Positions 32,653 through 42,964 of a DNA stretch of 64,000 nt are shown here, in pieces (the first letter of the stretch is position 1; the number at the start of each line of letters is the position of its first letter). Below the pieces are notes generated by a model. The model had not been told where the DNA came from and made no database searches. It saw nothing but the letters and a program-made list of their open reading frames with translations. This DNA is from Ceriagrion tenellum. Its lineage: Eukaryota; Arthropoda; Insecta; Odonata; Coenagrionidae. The stretch is taken from the NCBI GenBank assembly GCA_963169105.1, contig OY720640.1, forward strand, positions 59,707,527 through 59,771,526, written 5' to 3'. The position numbers and the translations under genes were made by a program.

Positions 32653-33134
32653 TCTACCGGTTAAGGCCTTTTTGAATGTCAGAGAACCTCCTCCCGGTTT
32701 TCTACACTTTCCGAGGCCTATCTCGCTCTAGTATAAAGATCCGTTTTCGCCTCAGCATACGATCCACCCTTCTTCATCCCGTCCATGAAACATATTCTCT
32801 TTCTTCCCCTTCCCCGCTTGCCCAATGTCCTTCCCTCTATCACATTCTTGAGCAACCCATCGCCCCCTTATTACATCCTCCAGCCACCTACTTCGCCGAT
32901 TTAGAATTTCATTTAGAAGTTTCTTTTTCTCCCCATCTCAAGCACTTCCTCGTTAGTCTTTCTTACCGTCCACCTCACCTTCTTCATCCTTCTCCACACC
33001 CACATCTCAAATGCCTGCACCCTTTTCTTGTCCTTCTTCCTCAGGGTCCACGTTTCTGCACCATACAACGCTACTCTCCATATAAAGCTCTTCACCAGCC
33101 TCTTGTGACGTCCAAAATTTAAAGTGTGATGCAA
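32653..33134 (-). mobile_element. LINE 3' part, RTE-like (group B)
   Basis: The minus frame 32913-33134 reads FGRHKRLVKSFIWRVALYGA, ETWTLRKKDKKRVQAFEMWV and WRRMKKVRWTVRKTNEEVLE. This is the conserved LYGAETWTL and WVWRRM region downstream of the RT. Further along, in other frames, come the decayed C-terminus and the 3' end, which is CTACCGGTTAAGG when read on the plus strand near 32656. One terminal frame survives without stops for 73 codons, so this copy is fairly young within its group. 5' truncation is near 33134. Confidence 0.85.
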
Positions 33135-34194
33135 TGCTAACTTTGTATTTGTTCTAATCAGAAAGTATTCAGGAACACGGAAGAGACACTTAGAAAAACG
33201 CTCATCATGCTTTAAAAAAGAGAGTTTGCCTTCGGTCGAAACTCATTTCCCCAATATATCTTATTTGAGATAAGGCTGTTATCTTCCCGTGGGAAAAAAG
33301 CTTTTGAGAATTACATAAATGCATTTTTTGTGAATTATTTCACTGCACCGTGGTTCGGGTGCACCTTGAAGTGGAGTTTAAGTGAATATCGATAAACATA
33401 TGCACTGCAAGGTCACAATAATAGATTTGTGATAAAACCTGTTTTTTGCTTTGACAGCACTCCAAGGAGAAAATTCCATCACGGAAGTCATTAGTCAATT
33501 GGCTAAATGAAAATGAGGAAGAGTTACTATTCATCAACGAAAGGCTAATTATTAATCCATCTATCGGCGACTTCCTCGATTAAATATTTTCGGAAAATAC
33601 TACTGAGACTAATTTCTTGAGTAGTCGCACAAACTTAGGCCTAATTTTGTTGAAACTTAGGACTTAATCATTGGTCTCCCTCTAAGCCTAAAAGGTGAGG
33701 AAGCATTAAACAAATGAAAAGGACTGTTCGTCCATTCTGTTCCCACTTTCTGATATCATATACTGCGGCCTATTCAATCGCCTGACACTCCTCATATTGC
33801 CACCCAAATAAATCTTGCCTACCGGTCTATTTGCCTTTCTTCTGAACTTTTCCTCAAAGCTATGGTGCCGCACGTTTCTCCTATATTCCTTGACCCAGAT
33901 ACCTGGTTTTTGTTTCCCACTTCTCCCACGTAAATAAATGCGAATATCACGGACAAGAAATACATGTACCACCTTGCAGCTATATTCCCTTCTACTGTGC
34001 AATAAGTAAATCGTATTATAGAGTTAAAAAATTTGATATCTAGTACAGGAAAAGAGTTCGCAGTATTTCACTCTACATGCATTTCCCACTAAGTTATGAT
34101 AATGATTACCAACGGAAGAGAGTAGTATTTGAAATGAGAATCCATCGGTAGAAGTCATCTGTGATGATAATATTAGAGCAATGAAGCCTGGTGG
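33135..34194. other. No recognised gene; one unassigned 98-codon ORF
   Basis: The minus ORF 33706-34002 is strongly basic and contains the stretch HHSFEEKFRRKANRPVGK. Its composition is more protein-like than most ORFs here, but I recognise no family. It could be a scrap of a retroelement ORF1. Elsewhere the sequence is AT-rich without a detectable repeat. Confidence 0.3.
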
Positions 34195-34470
34195 AAAAAA
34201 TAAAATATCGAAGAATATTTCGAATTTCCAGTAGGTTGCTGGAGGACATGATAAGGAGCGAGGGGTTGCTCAAGAATGTGATAGAGGGAAGGATGTTGGG
34301 TTAGCGGGGAGGAAGGAGAAGGAGGATAAATTTCATAGAAGGGATGAAGAAGGGTATGTCGTATGCTGAAGTGAAAAAGGATATTCTAGAGGGAGATAGA
34401 CACCTGAAGGTGTAGAAAACTGGGAGGAGATTATCTGACATTCAACAAAACCTACCTTAACCGGTAGAAT
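34195..34470 (+). mobile_element. LINE 3' end (group B), short
   Basis: Plus-strand copy of the last 275 bases of group B. Readable words are GGTTGCTCAAGAATGTGATA, GATGAAGAAGGGTATG and the terminus CTTAACCGGTAGAATA near 34456-34471. The corresponding peptide is a frameshifted LKNVIEGRMLG with RMKKGMSYAEVKKD. It lacks the WRRM block. Same 3' end as 61270-61805. Confidence 0.75.
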
Positions 34471-36294
34471 ACTTGATAAAAATAACTCTCAAATGCGTTT
34501 AAAATACCGCTCTTGCGTCCAATTCCAAGCAAACGTAAACTATGGAGAAGGTTGGACTCTATTAGGGCTTAGGATAAAAGTTTTTCCATGAGTTGGAGTT
34601 TCGTTTAAATACTCTTTGACTACAATGTTTCAGTAGTCGACCATAATCCTGTTAATGACTGATCCTTGAAAGGTTCAATGCTGCGGCGCACATAATGTGT
34701 AAGTGCAGCATTTGTCAGAGTGCAAGCCGATATGCTGTATCTAGGTCCTAATCAGCGTGGACCTCGCACGCATGATCTCGGCGACCGTTGCACAATGACT
34801 CCTGAAATCACACATTTCCACTTGTATCGTCCTTGAATACTCCATCTTATCTCATGCGATCATAATAGCCAATCGAGGAAAAGAATATAAAGTGTCATTC
34901 CCCTTTATCTGAAGATAAACTCTGTGTTTTAACTCCAACCTCGCCAGCTAGCGAATCAAATACATTATCACCCCCGCAGATGTTCGGGGAAGAGAAATAT
35001 TCTGTTCTCAGAGATATAACATACAACCTTGGGCGAGGACTTGATAATCTGAAAAGAAAATTGAATACAACAAATCGATGAATTCTCAATTTCGTATTTA
35101 AAAAACGTGGATAAACGTCACCTTGTAGTGATCACCTTTTGTCGACGTTCCAACGAGAATAATTCAATAAATTGTTATGAATTAAAATGAAATCCAATCT
35201 TTCAATTCAAGGATTCATTCAATAAAAAAAATCAAGGGTTGTTTGAAAATCCCTATCGTTTGACTCAGAGTGCATCATGTACGTGGCAATAATGCATTAT
35301 AACAGTATGCTCAACGGAAAAAGATATGACATAACTCAATTTTAAATTGCACATAAAAAGTGGATAATTTCATAAAAATGATATTTTTTCATTTTCACAA
35401 CGAAGCGGAGTAACAATTGCGCGTTCCTCTAAGCATCAGTTAACTTTAACCCCAAAGCAGGAAAGTTGTCATAATGTTGTGCCTATATTCCTTATATTCT
35501 TGTGTATTTGAAGGAATCTAGGAATAAAATTATTAATAATACTGTAAATAATGAGACTGTATATACCACTTCGACTGCCGCGGATGACATTTCTGGAATA
35601 GTTGGTACTCATCAAGAAGAATACACATTGGAAAATGTCCACTGAAAGAACTACGCTTAAAATAATCATTTTCCATTGCGAAACGGCATTTTTCACAATG
35701 GAAGAAAACAATGCGTGTGAAATTATGAATTTGTATTCCGATTCGAAAATAGAAGGCTAGAATATTAGAAGGAGTGTTCAAAGAAATAATCCATAGTATT
35801 CTGAAAGGAATTTACGATGGAAAATTAACCATCACCGTCCATAAAAAATCCAGCCCCTTGAGTTTAGTAAGCTGTATCTTAAAGTAGGGTCAACCGATTT
35901 TAAGGAAATAAAATGCATTTGATAGAATGATTCTTTCTACGTTTATTAATTTATAAAGAAATTTGTTCCTATCCTTATCTGCACTTGAGCGATATCTTAT
36001 CTTAAAAAAGGCCCTGTTTTCGTCGCTCAAAATCCGATGGCCCGCATTTATGTGACCGCCATTCTCTTAAAATTGATGATAGAGATTGGAGATTCCGCCA
36101 TAAGTTATTTAAACATTTTTTAACATGAAAATGGAAAGAAAATGCTTTTATATTCATTTCTACACGAGCTGTTATAAAAGTTGTAAACCTCGGCTTCTTC
36201 CGAAAGTAAGTACGCATCGGCCTAGCTCCGTTTGACGCTATCTGGATTTAGGTGTATGAGTAATACCCATGAAACTATCAGAGAAATTCGCTAT
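34471..36294. other. No recognised feature over 1.8 kb
   Basis: AT-rich, apparently single-copy. ORFs of up to 82 codons (35533-35781, minus) overlap others on the same strand and show no domain. Confidence 0.35.
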
Positions 36295-36515
36295 GAAGAA
36301 ATCACTGGACCGGTATTCGAACCCGGATCTCCCAATGGCCGGTCAGGTGAGTTAGCCAGTTACACCTCCAAGCCATCTTTCTTCAAGGCGAATTTCGATG
36401 GGGGTTAATGCGAACCAGATGTTCGCGTCTCAAGTCCACATTGTGGCACATAAGACGATAGTCGTGTTTACAAAGATACTTTCGCGGTGGTTAATCTCAA
36501 CATAGTCGTTTATGT
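36295..36515 (-). mobile_element. tRNA-derived SINE, second family
   Basis: On the minus strand this matches 60886-61140 in order: CACGACTATCGTCTTATGTG-like lead, GTGGACTTGAG, CGAAATTCGCCTTGAAG, then the tRNA-like half with TGGCTTGGAGGTGTAACTGG (A-box region) and GGGTTCGAATACC (B box). A functional tRNA is excluded by its embedding in a longer repeat. Contains a promoter pair for RNA polymerase III by motif only. Confidence 0.75.
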
Positions 36516-36527
36516 AACGACGAGCTT

Positions 36528-36640
36528 GACGCATCCGGGTCAAGTCAAACGATATTTTCATGGCGGATTTCAACCCTTGGTGTATATGCACCCGAGCGAG
36601 TGACTTCGTACCACATCATTTGTACGTGCAATAATTGAAA
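36528..36640 (+). mobile_element. SINE second family, 3' half
   Basis: Plus-strand piece starting at CATCCGGGTCAAGTCAAACG, followed by the family 3' half TGCACCCGAGCGAGTGACTT and CGTACCACATCATTTGT. It abuts the opposed copy at 36295-36515, giving a head-to-head-like arrangement. Same 3' half as 60780-60855. Confidence 0.75.
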
Positions 36641-37330
36641 TGAATTGAAAACGGTCTTTATTGATCAGGGACTTTAAGTCCCTTGGAATATTGAAATATG
36701 GCACAACAAATGGGCTCAATAGTGACAGAAATACATACTAATTTCATTAAGGAGCACCACATATAAACCAACAATGATCAATGAATAAGAAAATACATAG
36801 CATATGAATATCAGGGTAACTGTACATAGATTATAGATCAAACATTAGGGATTGAGAAATTAAAACAGGCAGCACTGATAACCAATCGCATTACTTACAC
36901 ATTATGTATTAAGCCTAAAGGAATATAAAGTAATAGGCACAACATCATACAGTATGATGATACGATAGAACATGAATCTCATTCAACATTGCAATGCACA
37001 GATATGAAATAAGAGATGTGAAATCACATTTCATAAATTGATCATATCCATTTTATGTGAGAAGATTAAGCTAAGTTACATAAATGATACATTTCTCTTG
37101 AACATCGAAATTGTGGAAGAGGTTCTAACATTTTCAGGTAAACAATTCCATAACTTTCAGGAGGAAATGATGCAGTGCTCAAATATTAAGGAATGGTGTT
37201 TAGGAACATACAATGTCTTAGTGATTCAAGGTGATCGTTTCCCGATATTTGCATTATATTTAAAGTACCCAATAGTATACAAATACGACGGATTTTTAGA
37301 TTTCATTAAGCAAGCAAGATTTCAACCTTA
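36641..37330 (-). other. Possible retroposed 3' UTR ending at a polyadenylation signal
   Basis: On the minus strand AATAAA occurs near 36656-36661 and is followed by a diffuse AAAATTCATTTC-type tail. Upstream (to 37330) lies AT-rich sequence with a LINE-like C-terminal feel but no confirmed motif. A 97-codon plus ORF (37038-37331) covers part of it and shows no domain. I cannot tell whether this is a LINE 3' end or a host transcript end. Confidence 0.25.
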
Positions 37331-37766
37331 AACAAGCATTAATCCTTTTGAAGTATTCGGCGTTTGAAGTGACTGGAAATTAGCCGGCGAAGTCTTCTGC
37401 AGGAATTTCACGACGAAGTAAATATTGCTCATATAAGCCACAAAATCAAGTTAATTAAAAGCAATAACAATTCCATAGTTTTCAATCCTAGGTTTTACGA
37501 TCTGTGTGGGTAGGTTAACCTAAATTTTTGTGAAATTCACTCATGTTAAGGCTATAGGGGAGTAATTTCCTATCTCTGTGCCACTAGTGGTTCCTCAGAA
37601 GATGACTCGACGATGATTTTTCTCTTTTGACGCGCCGAGAGGCCCTACCCAGATATTAACCGTTAAATTCGGATTAGTAATCAAGTCGGAAGATTAGTAT
37701 TTGTTGAGGCCGCAGAAATAATTTGCGTTCCAAAATTATAAGCCCTGATGAGGGCCCAATGATCCA
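37331..37766. other. No recognised feature
   Basis: Nothing found. Confidence 0.3.
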
Positions 37767-38108
37767 AGATGATTGGTCGTTCAATCCAAAGATTAGTAGA
37801 TTGTAGCCCTCCACCCTTTCCTATCTAATGCTAGTTCCCTTCCCTACTGGTATCTATTCCTATGTACTTTCCTCTTTATTTGATCCATGAACTAATTACT
37901 TGGTCTTCCTCTGGGGTCTTTTCCCTCCATTTTACCTTCAATTACGTTCTTCTCAAACCCATTGTGTCTCATGGTGTGTCCTATCCGTCTTGTTCTTCTT
38001 TCCTCTATGGTGTTCCAAATAGTCTTTACCTCTTGTGCTCTTCTATACGCTTCATTTTTTATTTTATCCGTCCATTTTATCTTTAGCATCCTCCTCCAGC
38101 ACCAGGAA
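37767..38108 (-). mobile_element. LINE 3' end, RTE-like (group A)
   Basis: The minus frame 37892-38149 reads MLKIKWTDKIKNEAYRRAQE, VKTIWNTIEERRTRRIGHTM, RHNGFEKNVIEGKMEGKDPR and GRPSN. On its 3' side lies the group A terminus, read on plus as GATTGGTCGTTCAATCC (37772-37788). The frame runs for 85 codons; the remaining 40 or so C-terminal codons are frameshifted. Homology ends abruptly near 38108 at the CAGCACCAGG word, the same WCWRRM point where other copies begin, indicating 5' truncation. Confidence 0.85.
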
Positions 38109-38437
38109 TGCAGCCTGGCCAACCTCCCGCAGCAATCAGGATGATACACCCCAGAATATTCTCGCTAGTTTCGATGTCTCATTCCTTCTAATTGTATATG
38201 CTCGCAGAAAATGATGGCCATTCAATTTCTTCGCCAGTGACATCTTCGTGAGAGTTCTATTTAATAAAATTAACGTAGTTTGAGCAAAATATAATTTTAC
38301 CTGGAAATCAATGAATTTGGTCCTATTTTAAACAAAAATATCTCACCCTTCTAAAGACGCCAAATAATGCGACCTCTCACCACATTACTTTCGGAGATAT
38401 TTGCCAGAAAATACCAGCCCTTTTACATGGGAAATGG
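38109..38437. other. No recognised feature
   Basis: AT-rich spacer between a LINE end and the Tc1/mariner-like element. Confidence 0.3.
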
Positions 38438-38439
38438 TA

Positions 38440-39284
38440 CAGTCACTTCAAAAAGTATCGCGACACGCTGGACTAGCGGATCGTATAGGTCGGTTGTCGA
38501 AGCTCGAAGTACGTTGGCTATCCTGGGCCGTCTCTGGTTGCTAGGAGAATTTGCAGGAACACTTTTCATTTTCCATGAGACAAAGCGCCAGGTTAAGTGG
38601 GACTGCATTATGGGAGTTCTCTCGCTCAGAGGAGAGGACAGACTTGCTTCTAGAGTGGCCTTGAGGATGTATTCGGTTAAAGAAGTAAGAAGGGGAATGT
38701 GGTGAAAAGGCAATCTTGAATGGAGTAGAGTGATTATGCGAGTGAAATCGGGGGAAGGTAAAACGAAGAAGAGCCAAATACGAGCTCCAACCTATGCACG
38801 AAGGAGAATGGGCACTGCTATCGACTAGGCTATGCGAACTGGTGAGCCTTTCGTGCATTACAGGCTGATATTTTAAGTTGCCCGCCTAATGGAAAATTAT
38901 GATATCTATTGACTCTTGACTCGGCGCCCGCCTCTCACCAAGCCCACCATCAGAGCGCCCTGGGTTGGGCTGGTTTCGCGAAGAGGAGCTCTTTCCATTT
39001 TCATCTTCGTAAGAGAACTGCCGAGTATGATTACGATGCCTCTGGGTTGCGAATACCCTTCCTTCCCGCAGTTTATTCATTTCAAAGTCAGCTTTCCAAC
39101 ACAGACGAAGTCGATAGCACTGTCGGTGTTAAGTCCCACTTGACTTCGAATATATATCGTAGTGTACCCGACGATTCTCATAGTCACCGAAGACAACCCA
39201 GGATGGCCAACGTACTTTGTGCTTCGACAACCGACCTATACGAACTGCTAGCGTAGTGTGTCGCGATACTTTATGAAGTGACTG
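38440..39284. mobile_element. Tc1/mariner-like non-autonomous element with ~180-bp inverted arms
   Basis: An 845-bp element flanked by TA at 38438-38439 and 39285-39286. The left end CAGTCACTTCAAAAAGTATC and the right end (inverted) CAGTCACTTCATAAAGTATC differ by one base, and both continue with GCGACAC. The arms stay alignable for about 180 bases (38440-38620 and 39110-39284), with GTATAGGTCGGTTGTCGAAG identical in both. A TA target and CAGT-starting ends fit the Tc1/mariner superfamily. The interior of about 490 bases has overlapping ORFs but no DD(E/D) motif. Confidence 0.9.
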
Positions 39285-39286
39285 TA

Positions 39287-40084
39287 CGTGTATGCACTCC
39301 AGAGAGAGCTTCTTTAAAAAGTGTGGAATTTCTAACACTTAAATCTCGTCAAAAAATAAACAGTGTGTAGTTTGTATGTTTTCTTAACTATTTTTTTAAA
39401 ATTAATCATATTGTCTCCGCAGTAGGTTCATGGATATCGCAAAAAGCCTTCCGTTTTGAAGGAGTTTCAAATGCACCGCGCTAAAGAAATGAGTCAAGTT
39501 AAAGACTTATTTAGCTATTTTCATTTAATCAGTTACTTTTTCTGTGATATAAAACTATATCATTGCACCATTAATAATGCAATATTTAATTGATGTGCCC
39601 TACAGCTGGTGAAATTAAAACGCATAATTCGAATATGGTCTCTATTATGACCTGGGAACTATCTCGCTCGGACTACCTTAAGGATTCTCAATAATTATAT
39701 TTAAGGGTTTTTAATGATACTCTCAAATTCCGAGAAAATAGGCAAAAGAGTCTTAAATTTCGACATAATTATTCATCACATTATCATACCATATTACAGT
39801 CAAAGTTCTTATCAAACATGTGTTTTGTAATTCCAACGAACTTGATGAATTTCTTTTAATGTTTTATCACATATTTACGAAGACATGAGACACTAATGCG
39901 CAAATTTTTGGTGAAACATATGTGTCACCCTCCCCCTGCCTTGTGGTGGCTTGCAGGGTAATTAATAGATGTAAGTAAGTAGACGTATCGTCATTTTACT
40001 GAACCGTTGAATTTCATTGACAACAGCAAGAGTAATTTAAATATGAATGTGGATGTGTTGTTTACTATGTGATAGCTAAATCTA
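39287..40084. other. No recognised gene; possible LINE 3' terminus
   Basis: Only the segment 39925-39985 stands out: CCCTGCCTTGTGGTGGCTTG then CAGGGTAATTAATAGATGTA resembles the 3' terminus of group D LINEs without its coding part. The rest is AT-rich. Confidence 0.35.
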
Positions 40085-40635
40085 AAATCCCTCGATTGCA
40101 TCTCTCACTTCTTTGCCAAAATAGTCAAGCACAGAGTCCCACATTTCCGTAATATGTCCTGAAACGCTGTGCTGTCCTCTTTTTCCATTTCTAACCTCGA
40201 AAACCACAGACTTAAAATGGATTTAAAACTCCTCCACAATAGCCTTAACTCGACCATTGATTGCCCTGAACTGCTTTCTCTCTTCAACTTCAGGATACCA
40301 ACTCGATCCACCCGCACCCATACTCTACTCCATTTGCCTATTCCAAGGATATCTCTCACCAAGCGCTCACCTTTATTTCGCCTCCCATCCCTTCTAAATT
40401 CACTCCCCCACACTATCGATCCTTTTTATTTACAATGTAACTATTTCACCACCCAAGCGATATCCCACCTGTTAACAAATGAAATATTTCCTCTTTCCAT
40501 GTTGGGCTCTCGTTGCTTATTTTTATGCTGTTATTGTGTTTTTGTCCTCTTTCTTGTTTTTTGTTATATGTTTACTATAAATTGGCGCTATTGCTGTATG
40601 TGAACAATTTTTTAAAATAAATAAATGTGTTACTT
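40085..40635 (+). mobile_element. LINE 3' end, L2-like (group C)
   Basis: The 144-codon plus frame (40169-40603) reads NLENHRLKMDLKLLHNSLNS, FNFRIPTRSTRTHTLLHLPI and RISLTKRSPLFRLPSLLNSL before running into a hydrophobic low-complexity stretch. The pattern of a helical LEHRR-like segment, then RSTRTH and a KRSPLFRLP block is the C-terminus of L2/Rex-like LINEs. It ends in AAATAAATAAATGTG, a simple tail. The similar fragment at 58355-59060 shows the same order with different residues, so it is a related subfamily. RT core absent. Confidence 0.65.
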
Positions 40636-41300
40636 ATTGAAAGATAGGTGAAGAAGAGATAATTGGTGAATCAATCGAGACGATCAACATCACGACGCAT
40701 ATCATAGCATTGCTCAAAGTTGATTTCAATGCGGTATCTGTAATTTTTTGGAGTTTTGACAGAATTTTTGGCGAAATTAGTGGGCAATTTAAACTTCTGC
40801 AACCTGACCTGGTGGAAAATCCATGAAGACTTCACTGATCTGGGAATCTGGTCAAAAACTCATTGCTCGGAAAAAGTGAATGAATATTGAGTACGTCTCT
40901 GACAAACTACGTCAAACTGACTACTTTTTGTTCTGTTTTTACACGCGAAAAAATCTACGATCTAAGCTTTTAAAGACAGCAATCGCTGTATTTACATTTG
41001 AAATTTTTGATAAAGCTGCTCTTCCTTCCCTCATAAATTCGAGTGAGAAGCATCAAACTCTTCCATTTAAATCATATTGGAAGTGATTATTGTTACTTAT
41101 AAAAATTATAGGAACTAAGACAGGTATCATTAACTCTTTGTGAGTGTAAATAGGAGTAGTTCGAAACAACTCATGCGCGTGGGTTTTACTAATCATGAAG
41201 ATATCCGTTCGCATTTATTCTTCTAGAGGAAGGTTTTAATGTGAAGCGGATATTGTTATGATAATATTGTACTATAAGGATAAATTGAAACATTAATAAT
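40636..41300. other. No recognised feature
   Basis: AT-rich. A 68-codon plus ORF (40880-41086) has no domain. Confidence 0.35.
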
Positions 41301-41680
41301 TTTCAGTAATCAACAAAAATTTTGTAAGTTTTGCGTAGAATATTTGTTGAACGACCGGTTTCGTTGAATAGTCGACATCATCTGGTACCCAATATGACTA
41401 ACATTAATTCAAGGTAACATGCCTAACATTCAAACCCCCCTTACTCATCCCTTTCTCCTCCCCCCCTCCTACCCCGCGTCACGTACTGAACTCATCCAAA
41501 CTCCCGCCCCCCTCTCTCGTCATACTGTCGCAAGCCTTCCCCCTCCCCGCACCAACCACCTTTGAATATATATGACTGAGAGCCCTGTGTTATATACCTG
41601 ATGATGTCGACTATTCGACGAAATCGGTCGTCCAGTAAATATTGTACGTAAAACCTAACAATGTTTTTGTTAATTCCTGA
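41301..41680. repeat. Foldback element with hammerhead-like arms and C-rich spacer
   Basis: Arms 41301-41387 and 41591-41680 are inverted copies over almost 90 bases. The plus-strand right arm reads CTGATGA (from 41598), T, GTCGA, CTAT, TCGAC, GAAA, then TCGGTC. The left arm on minus has CAGATGA, the same hairpin with one mismatch, GAAA and CCGGTC. Together they imply an ancestral CTGATGA core with a perfect five-pair hairpin and ACCGGT followed by C. The 200-base spacer contains runs such as TCCTCCCCCCCTCC and is far more C-rich than the surroundings. Confidence 0.82.
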
Positions 41681-41959
41681 ACATTGTTGAAAAGTTTTCC
41701 AAAATTAAAGCTGAAACCATTGAATTTATAATTTTAACTCATCAAACGGCGCTTTATGATAAAGAGGACTTGAATGAATGTATTTTCTTAAATTTGTGGA
41801 CCTTCTCATTGTTACTATTTCCCTTTTCCGGCGGGTTTTTGGCTTTGTTTCCTCGCAGACCCTGATACCCCTTTTGGGGTAGGTTTAATAGGAGAATATA
41901 GTCATTAAGTGTAGTCCACGGAAATTATCTCTTCTAATATTTGCCTTTATAGTTCATGG
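41681..41959. other. No recognised feature
   Basis: AT-rich spacer. Confidence 0.3.
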
Positions 41960-42430
41960 ATATTGCATCTCCTTTTCTTATTGTGCATTCATGTATTGTT
42001 TTTGACCCGCTCTCTTCATCCGGAATACCTAACATTCCTCTTTTTCATATCCGCTTTCACCTTATTCGCCCATAAATACCTTGGTCTACCTCTCGAAACG
42101 AAGCACTCACCTTTATCATACGTCCATCACTGGGGCATCAAATCCACATTCTTCCGTGAGGCACTCATTCTTACCCCTATTTTTTCCCACTTTCACGGAA
42201 AACTCTTCTCAGATGCTCGTCTCACAAAAATTCGTCTCACGGCGTTCAACCTACGCTAAGGATTATTCTAGCGAACCCAAGTTTCACTACCGGGCAAAAT
42301 ACCGGGAGGAGTAGGTATGCTGTGCACTCCGATTCTCCTTCCCTATAGACAAACACTCATTCCTTGATATGCTCCTTATGCTACATACAAATTTCCTCCC
42401 AGCATTCACGCACTTCTGCATTTCCTTAAC
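41960..42430 (-). mobile_element. LINE C-terminal remnant (uncertain group)
   Basis: On the minus strand, near 42100-42000, the reading SRGRPRYLWANKVKADMKKR resembles the RGRPRxxWxxxVKxDM block that ends RTE-like and related LINE proteins. The plus-strand 98-codon ORF here is its shadow. Upstream and downstream frames are too degraded to place. It may belong with the RT fragment immediately upstream on the same strand (42443-42964). Confidence 0.5.
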
Positions 42431-42442
42431 CACCCTTCCAAC

Positions 42443-42964
42443 CTAAGGCATTCCCGGTGTGAGATGTTGAGAAGATCTGTTCGGGAGTTCCATAGGTGCC
42501 GACATTTCGATGGCCGATTCGCCCATCTTCTTCAAGGCAGAATTTTTGCCCTGCCCTATTTTTATTGAGAAAGAGTATTTTGGTCCTCTATGCATTGGCT
42601 TTATCCCTGTTGCTTCGCTAAAGTTGGGCAGAAGCTTGGGAAATTCTTGTGGACTTCCTAACAGCAACACTGCATCGTCAGCGTTCGGCGAAACTTGCGT
42701 ATTTACATCTCCAACAATTACGCCGACATTGTCACTGCAAGCATCTCTCTCGCCAAGGTCGTTCAATATCGATTGTGTCCTTCCTTCGAAATAGGTCTTC
42801 GCAACGTATATAAATCCGCTATTAATGTGCATATTTTTCTGTACATCCCATAAGCATAGTATTGATTGCTCAACGTTGTTGTTGTTATGGCAGTGCATTT
42901 GTATTCGAAATGGCAGCTTGTGCCGCATATTCGCAGATTTCCTCGGGTGTGTTATGGCAGTCAA
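42443..42964 (-). pseudogene. LINE reverse transcriptase palm fragment
   Basis: The longest ORF of the window on the minus strand, 173 codons. Its centre reads VGVIVGDVNTQVSPNADDAV then LLLGSPQEFPKLLPNFSEAT and GIKPMH. The ADDAVLL string lies where LINE RTs have the YADD or FADD catalytic box, and NFSEATGIK matches the NxxxxxxGLxxN segment that follows. The residue before the ADD is Asn, not Tyr or Phe. The N-terminal 80 codons are not convincing RT, and GVRQGxxLSP is not visible, so the ORF is likely a fusion of frames. A weak inverted repeat of part of it lies at 42995-43065 on the plus strand. Confidence 0.6.

Noticed and set aside
32676..33122. 148-codon plus-strand ORF as a gene
   Set aside because: Antisense of a group B LINE; His/Pro/Leu-rich composition arises from reading the WRRM-type region backwards.
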